Assembly: GCA_025963265.1 (NCBI GenBank)
Contig: JAOPUY010000432.1
Span: 1 to 11,410, forward strand
Length of the DNA: 11,410 nucleotides
Origin: Frankiales bacterium
GTDB lineage: Bacteria > Actinomycetota > Actinomycetes > Mycobacteriales > Jatrophihabitantaceae
Direction of reading: 5' to 3'
Shown: piece after piece, positions 7,193-11,410 of the stretch
How the letters are laid out: the number at the start of each line of letters is the position of its first letter
Position numbering within the stretch: position 1 is the stretch's first letter
Made by a program: the position numbers and the translations under genes
The notes under the pieces: generated by a model
Told to the model about the DNA's origin: nothing
The model's input: only the letters and a program-made list of their open reading frames with translations
Database searches by the model: none

Positions 7193-8521
7193 GTGCCTTC
7201 ACCGAAGCCTGCCGCCAAACAATCCAGCGCTTTCCGCGCGCCCACCTTCGAGCTGGTCCATCATCGGCTCGCGAACGGGTTGCGAGTAGTTCTCGCGCCG
7301 GACCCGAGCGCGCCCGTCGTCGGCATCTCGGTGCTCTACGACGTCGGTTTTCGCTCGGAGCCCGAAGGCCGAACCGGTTTCGCGCATCTGTTCGAGCACT
7401 TGATGTTCCAGGGCTCGGCCAATCTGGAAAAGCTCGAGCACTTTCGCTACGTGCAGGCCTCCGGCGGGTTGTTCAACGGCAGCACGCACTTGGACTACAC
7501 GAACTATTTCGAGGCGCTGCCGTCCAATGCGTTTGAGCGTGGGCTGTTTCTCGAAGCCGACCGGATGCGTTCACCTCGCATCACCGAGGAGAATATGGCC
7601 AACCAGATCTCGGTGGTCAAGGAAGAGATTCGCGTCAACGTGTTGAACCGGCCCTACGGCGGATTTCCCTGGCTGGTGCTGCCGCCGGTGCTGTTCGACA
7701 CTTTCCCGAACGCGCACAACGGTTACGGTGGATTCGAAGACCTGCAAAATGCGACGGTCCCCGACGCGGCGGCATTTTTTGACAGCTACTACGCGCCGGC
7801 CAACGCCGTCCTCTGCGTGGCCGGGGACTTCCGGGCCGAGCAGGGCATCGAGCTGATCGAGCAGCACTTCGGCGGCATTCGCCGGCGCAAAAAACCAGTC
7901 CGGCCCGATTTCGCCGAACCGGAGTTGTCCCAGCAGCGGCGTGAAGTCGTCACCGACGCCCTCGCCCCAATGCCGGCGCTGGCCATTGGCTACCGGGTCC
8001 CTGACCCGGGTGCGGACTTGCACACGTACCTCGCGACGCTGTTGCTGGCAGAAATCCTCTCCGATGGCGACGCCTCCCGGTTGCAGCGCTCGCTCGTGCA
8101 AGCGCAACGGCTGGTGATCGACGTGGGCGCCTACCTCGGCACGTTCGGCGACCCGTTGGAGGAGCGCGATCCCAGCCGCCTCAACATCACCGCCCACTAC
8201 AGCGACCAGGCCTCGACCGACCGGGTGATCGCCGCCATCGACGCCGAACTAGATCGGGTGGCGACGCTGGGCACCGAGCCGGGAGAGCTCGACCGGGTCC
8301 GGACAAAGCTGGCCGCGACGGTCTTTCGGGAGCTCGACCAAGTGCTCAACCGAAGTCTGGAATTCGCGAAATTCGAGTTGCTGTTTGGTAACGCCGCCCT
8401 CATCCTCGAGCTGCCGGGGTTGTTGGCCGAGGTGACCGACGCCGACGTGCGCGCGGCCGCCGCCCGGCTGACGCCCGCCGGTCGCGCCATCGTCGAGCTC
8501 ATCCCGGGCGCGAGCCGATGA
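7193..8521 (+). CDS. M16 family zinc metalloprotease, catalytic subunit
   Basis: A 442-residue M16B peptidase, related to mitochondrial processing peptidase and PepR. It carries the inverted zinc motif HLFEH (65-69), with Glu68 as catalytic base, and the distal Glu ligand 74-75 residues later in VVKEEIR (Glu144/Glu145). NRPYGG (152-157) also fits active M16 subunits. The second half (about 220-442) is the non-catalytic M16 repeat. Family members are clam-shell dimers that degrade unfolded peptides, and the next gene provides the likely partner. No signal peptide is evident, so it is probably cytoplasmic, although Ala/Lys/Pro-rich residues 1-12 look disordered. GTG at 7193 is the only plausible start, because an in-frame TGA directly precedes it. 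Its stop overlaps the next ATG by 4 bases, consistent with equal production of both subunits. Substrates are unknown. Confidence 0.92.
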   Translation: MPSPKPAAKQSSAFRAPTFELVHHRLANGLRVVLAPDPSAPVVGISVLYDVGFRSEPEGRTGFAHLFEHLMFQGSANLEKLEHFRYVQASGGLFNGSTHLDYTNYFEALPSNAFERGLFLEADRMRSPRITEENMANQISVVKEEIRVNVLNRPYGGFPWLVLPPVLFDTFPNAHNGYGGFEDLQNATVPDAAAFFDSYYAPANAVLCVAGDFRAEQGIELIEQHFGGIRRRKKPVRPDFAEPELSQQRREVVTDALAPMPALAIGYRVPDPGADLHTYLATLLLAEILSDGDASRLQRSLVQAQRLVIDVGAYLGTFGDPLEERDPSRLNITAHYSDQASTDRVIAAIDAELDRVATLGTEPGELDRVRTKLAATVFRELDQVLNRSLEFAKFELLFGNAALILELPGLLAEVTDADVRAAAARLTPAGRAIVELIPGASR

Positions 8522-9888
8522 GCCCGCAGGCCGCCGCGACTCGACACCGAGTCGCGAAGCAACTGCCGGTCCCCGGCCTGACCAAGCCGGCCCGGCCGAA
8601 GCGGATCACCACCGCCGAGCGAGTCCTCGATTCCGGGCTGCGGGTGGTCGCCGTCCGGCGACCGACGGTGCCGATGGTCGAGGTCCGGCTCCGAGTTCCG
8701 TTTCTGTCCGGCAAAGCGCACCACCTGACCCGCTCCACGTTGTTGTCAGACACGGTCCTGACCGGCACTGAGCGCTATGACCGCAACGGACTGGCGATCG
8801 CGCTAGGCGAGCTGGGCGGCGACATCTCGGTCGGCTTGGACGCCGACCGACTCCTGCTGTCGGCGTCGGCGATCTCGGCGCGGCTGCCGGCGCTGTTGGC
8901 GATCATGGCCGACGTCTTGACGTCGGCCTCCTACCCCGGCGGCGAGGTGGCCGGGGAGCGCGAGCGACTGGTGGAGCGCATCACGCTGGCCCACTCGCAG
9001 CCCAGCGTCATCGCGAACGAGGCGCTCGGCCGGCGGATGGCCCCGAATCACCCCTACGGAACCTCGCTGCCCGACATCTCTGACGTCGAGGACACAACCG
9101 CGGTGCAACTACGCGCCCTGCACAGCAATTTGGTCCGCCCACGGGGCGCCCTGCTGGTCATCGTCGGCGACATCGTCCCGGCCCGGGTGCTGGACACCGT
9201 GGCGAAGGCGCTGAGCGGCTGGACCGGCAACCAGGTGCACATCAAAGCGTTGTCGGCTCCCGTGCCGAGCCGGGGGCCGCTGGTGCTGCTGGACCGGCCC
9301 GGATCGGTTCAGACCTCGCTCCGGTTCGGCGGCGCCGCATTGCGCCGCGAGGACCCGGGTTATCCGGCGCTCCAACTGGCCAACCTCGCGTTTGGCGGCA
9401 TGTTCTCCTCGCGCTGGGTGGAGAACATCCGCGAGGACAAGGGCTACACCTACTCGCCGCGGAGCAGCCTCGATCACGCCACCCTGGGCTCGACCTTCAG
9501 TGCCTCGGCTGACGTCGCGACCGAGGTGACGGCGCCCGCGCTCGTCGAGACCCTCTACGAACTTGGCCGAATCTCCTCCCTGCCGATCACTGAGGCTGAG
9601 CTCGAGCTGGTGCGCCAGTACGCGATCGGCACCATGTCGCTGTCGATCTCGACCCAGGCTGGCCTGGCCTCCACCCTGTCCGGATTGCTGGGCGGCGGCT
9701 TGAGCGTCGAGTGGCTCGCCGAGCACCGCGAGCGACTGGGCGCGGTCACCATCGCCGACGTCGCTGAGGCCTCGGCCAAGTTCCTGGCCCCGAGCAAGAT
9801 CGTCGCCGTGGCCGTCGGCGATGCGGCCCAGGTGGCCGGGCCGCTGTCCGGCATCCTTGACGTCGAGGTCACCAGCGGGACGGCGTGA
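8518..9888 (+). CDS. M16 family protein, non-catalytic partner subunit
   Basis: A 456-residue M16B homolog without a zinc site: where active members have HxxEH, this protein reads HHLTRSTLLSD (68-78), so the Glu and second His are missing. The fold markers remain, including LANLAFGGMFSSRW (287-300) with a Gly-rich turn, and REDKGYTYS (305-313), whose Arg and Tyr match the substrate-anchoring residues of the C-terminal M16 half. Paired active and inactive M16B subunits forming a heterodimer are known in other bacteria (for example Sphingomonas SPH2681/SPH2682) and in mitochondrial processing peptidase. The inferred role is to bind peptide and complete the active chamber of the 7193-8521 product. 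The start ATG overlaps the preceding stop (ATGA), suggesting translational coupling. The first 27 residues are basic and Pro-rich, probably a flexible tail. The nudC start overlaps its stop by 4 bases. Confidence 0.9.
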   Translation: MSPQAAATRHRVAKQLPVPGLTKPARPKRITTAERVLDSGLRVVAVRRPTVPMVEVRLRVPFLSGKAHHLTRSTLLSDTVLTGTERYDRNGLAIALGELGGDISVGLDADRLLLSASAISARLPALLAIMADVLTSASYPGGEVAGERERLVERITLAHSQPSVIANEALGRRMAPNHPYGTSLPDISDVEDTTAVQLRALHSNLVRPRGALLVIVGDIVPARVLDTVAKALSGWTGNQVHIKALSAPVPSRGPLVLLDRPGSVQTSLRFGGAALRREDPGYPALQLANLAFGGMFSSRWVENIREDKGYTYSPRSSLDHATLGSTFSASADVATEVTAPALVETLYELGRISSLPITEAELELVRQYAIGTMSLSISTQAGLASTLSGLLGGGLSVEWLAEHRERLGAVTIADVAEASAKFLAPSKIVAVAVGDAAQVAGPLSGILDVEVTSGTA

Positions 9889-10862
9889 CCAGCCGCGCTA
9901 GCCAGCGGCCGATCCCGGTGCCCTTGCTGTCGCGCTCGGCCCACGACCGGGTGGCCCATCGGCGGACCGATGAGGCCTGGTTGGCCCAGGCCTGGTCCAG
10001 GCCCGAGACGCGGGTCCTGGTGCTGACCGCCCGCTCGCGGGTGCTGGTCGATGCCCAAGCCCGACTTCAGCTCGTCTCGCCGGCTGAGGCCGACGCGGCC
10101 GTGGGCGCCGATGCGCCGCGGATGTTGTTGGGCGAGGCGGACGGGCGAGCCTACTTCGCGGTCTTCAGCGCCGGGCCGGACGAGCCCGAGGCGCCGACGG
10201 GCCTGCGACGGGCCGATCTGCGCGAGCTGGGCGGCCAGCTGAACGACCTCGACGTCGGCCTGCTGACCGCGAGCGTCGCGCTGCAGGCCTGGCACCGCAC
10301 GCACACCCACTGCCCGCGCTGCGGATCGCCGACCGCGATCATCAAAGCCGGTTGGACCCGGGCCTGCCCGGTCGACGGCTCGGAGCACTTCCCGCGCACC
10401 GACCCGGCGGTCATCATGCTGATCCGCGACGCCGAGGATCGCTGCCTGCTGGCGCGCGGACCCGCGTGGCCGGTGGGCCGGATGTCAGTGCTGGCCGGGT
10501 TTGTCGAGGCGGGGGAGTCGGCTGAGGCCGCCGTCGTGCGCGAGGTGGCCGAAGAGGTCGGCGTCGAGGTGGTCAACGTGCAGTACGTGGCCAGTCAGCC
10601 GCACCCCTTCCCGGCCTCCCTCATGCTGGGCTACACCGGTGAGGCGGCCGGCACGCCCGAGCTCGCCCCGGACAACGATGAGATCCTCGACGCCGGCTGG
10701 TTCACTCGCGATGAGGTGCGGGCCGCCCGAGATTGGGGCGATGAGGCTTCCTGGGACGGCGCGGGGGCGTCCGCGCCCAGCGGCGCCTCCTTGCAGGCGT
10801 TGCCGCCGACCTTTTCGATCGCCCGCCAGCTCATCGACGCCTGGCTGGCCGAGGCGGAGTGA
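9885..10862 (+). CDS. nudC: NudC-type NAD(H) diphosphatase, Nudix family
   Basis: A 325-residue Nudix hydrolase that cleaves NADH or NAD to NMN(H) and AMP and, in E. coli, removes NAD caps from RNA. An N-terminal domain (about 1-135) is followed by a zinc ribbon with Cys143, Cys146 and Cys161; His168 is the likely fourth ligand in place of the E. coli Cys. The Nudix box is complete (Gly205, Glu211, Arg219, Glu220, Glu223, Glu224, Gly226). The diagnostic SQPWPFP motif reads SQPHPFP, with His240 instead of Trp. An extra Asp/Trp/Gly/Ser-rich segment (about 282-306) precedes the final helix and makes the protein longer than the E. coli enzyme (257 residues, recalled). The GTG start overlaps the M16 stop by 4 bases, with a weak GGGA at 9877. 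In mycobacteria nudC also lies close to adnAB. It is convergent with the next gene, with one base between the stops. Confidence 0.9.
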   Translation: MTSRASQRPIPVPLLSRSAHDRVAHRRTDEAWLAQAWSRPETRVLVLTARSRVLVDAQARLQLVSPAEADAAVGADAPRMLLGEADGRAYFAVFSAGPDEPEAPTGLRRADLRELGGQLNDLDVGLLTASVALQAWHRTHTHCPRCGSPTAIIKAGWTRACPVDGSEHFPRTDPAVIMLIRDAEDRCLLARGPAWPVGRMSVLAGFVEAGESAEAAVVREVAEEVGVEVVNVQYVASQPHPFPASLMLGYTGEAAGTPELAPDNDEILDAGWFTRDEVRAARDWGDEASWDGAGASAPSGASLQALPPTFSIARQLIDAWLAEAE

Positions 10863-10863
10863 C

Positions 10864-11410
10864 TCAGCGCCGGGCGGGCCGGTTGACCGCCAGGGCCGGA
10901 TGGCGGGCGTCGTCGAAGCGGATCAAGACGTCGGACACGGCCGAGGGATCCACGTCGAGGTCGTAGCGGTCAAAGGCCGGCAGCGTCCACGCCCAGTCGG
11001 GATAACGCTCCTCGAACTGGCGGCGCCGCGACTGGCGCGAGACCGCGAAGTGCACGGCGAGGTCGAAGTCGAGGGCGCCGGTCGCGAACCGGTCGCCGAG
11101 CAGCAACTCGCCGACCACCAGCAGCACGCCCCGTTCGCTGAGTGGGACGCGGGCCGCGCGGGTCGAGCGGTTGGTCGCCGGGTCGCGCAGGGAGGGCAGG
11201 AAACTGCCGTCGCCGCCCGGTCCCAGCGGGGCCAGCACCTCCCGCTCGAGGCCGGCGGCGTCGAGCCAGGACGAGTAGAACGACTCGACATCCGTGCGGC
11301 CGTATTCCAGCCGCAGCGAGGCGTCGCGATAGAACGCCTGGCTGTCGATGACGGCCACCGGGCGTCCGAGCGACCCGAGCTCGTCGACGAGGTCGGCCAA
11401 CACCGCGCCC
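10864..11410 (-). CDS. Uridine-kinase-like P-loop fold protein (5' partial)
   Basis: The gene reads leftward and its N-terminus lies beyond the window; two codons before the GTG at 11403 are still open (Gly, Ala), so that GTG is probably internal. The visible 180 or so residues resemble actinobacterial proteins annotated as uridine kinase: FYRDASLRLEYGRTDVESFY (about 24-43 from the GTG), a WLD segment, an EREVLAPLGPGGDGSFLPSL segment followed by RDPATNRSTRA, then LLVVGELLLG, a VHFAVS strand and a lid-like RRRQFEERY stretch. The end reads RFDDARHPALAVNRPARR. Family members would phosphorylate uridine, or another small substrate, with ATP or GTP. The residues just before LADLV do not fit a normal GKT/S P-loop, so activity is doubtful. 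The assignment comes from remembered sequence character, not a search. Confidence 0.7.
   Translation of the reverse strand, partial: GAVLADLVDELGSLGRPVAVIDSQAFYRDASLRLEYGRTDVESFYSSWLDAAGLEREVLAPLGPGGDGSFLPSLRDPATNRSTRAARVPLSERGVLLVVGELLLGDRFATGALDFDLAVHFAVSRQSRRRQFEERYPDWAWTLPAFDRYDLDVDPSAVSDVLIRFDDARHPALAVNRPARR

Noticed and set aside
7189..7536. 115-residue frame overlapping the start of the first M16 gene
   Set aside because: It is Arg/Ala-rich with no motif, and the overlapping frame encodes the HLFEH zinc site.

Overview
The window is high-GC DNA from an actinobacterium: codons ending in G or C dominate, GTG starts are frequent, and genes overlap by 4 bases. It starts inside adnA and ends inside a uridine-kinase-like gene on the other strand. 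The adnA-adnB pair and nudC also lie close together in mycobacteria (as I recall), which supports the phylum. TTA codons inside adnA and adnB, and an M16 protease pair in place of the mycobacterial potassium-channel gene, argue against Streptomyces and Mycobacterium. I cannot name a genus.

Layout, left to right. (1) 1-4732: the 3' part of adnA and complete adnB, overlapping by 4 bases; together they encode the AdnAB helicase-nuclease that resects double-strand breaks. (2) 4733-4770: a 38-base gap with a promoter-like TANNNT box exactly 6 bases before the next GTG and an inverted repeat overlapping that box. (3) 4771-6177: an M20 dinuclear-zinc dipeptidase. (4) 6181-7179: a single-pass membrane protein of unknown function, in the same frame as the dipeptidase and separated from its stop by one codon. 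(5) 7193-8521 and 8518-9888: an M16 metalloprotease pair, one subunit with the zinc site and one without. A second TANNNT box sits 6 bases before the first of these. (6) 9885-10862: a NudC-type Nudix hydrolase. (7) 10864-11410, minus strand: a uridine-kinase-like protein, convergent with nudC and separated from it by a single base.

All plus-strand genes are tightly spaced and could be cotranscribed from upstream of adnA. The two promoter-like boxes suggest the peptidase genes can also be transcribed separately as leaderless mRNAs. The genes fall into three functions: DNA break repair (adnAB), peptide breakdown (M20 and the M16 pair), and nucleotide or RNA-cap clean-up (nudC). No mobile element, CRISPR array, RNA gene or non-coding stretch over 40 bases was seen. 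I found no convincing previously undescribed system. The least understood parts are the membrane protein, the peptidase block placed between adnAB and nudC, and the uridine-kinase-like protein, which may lack its P-loop lysine.
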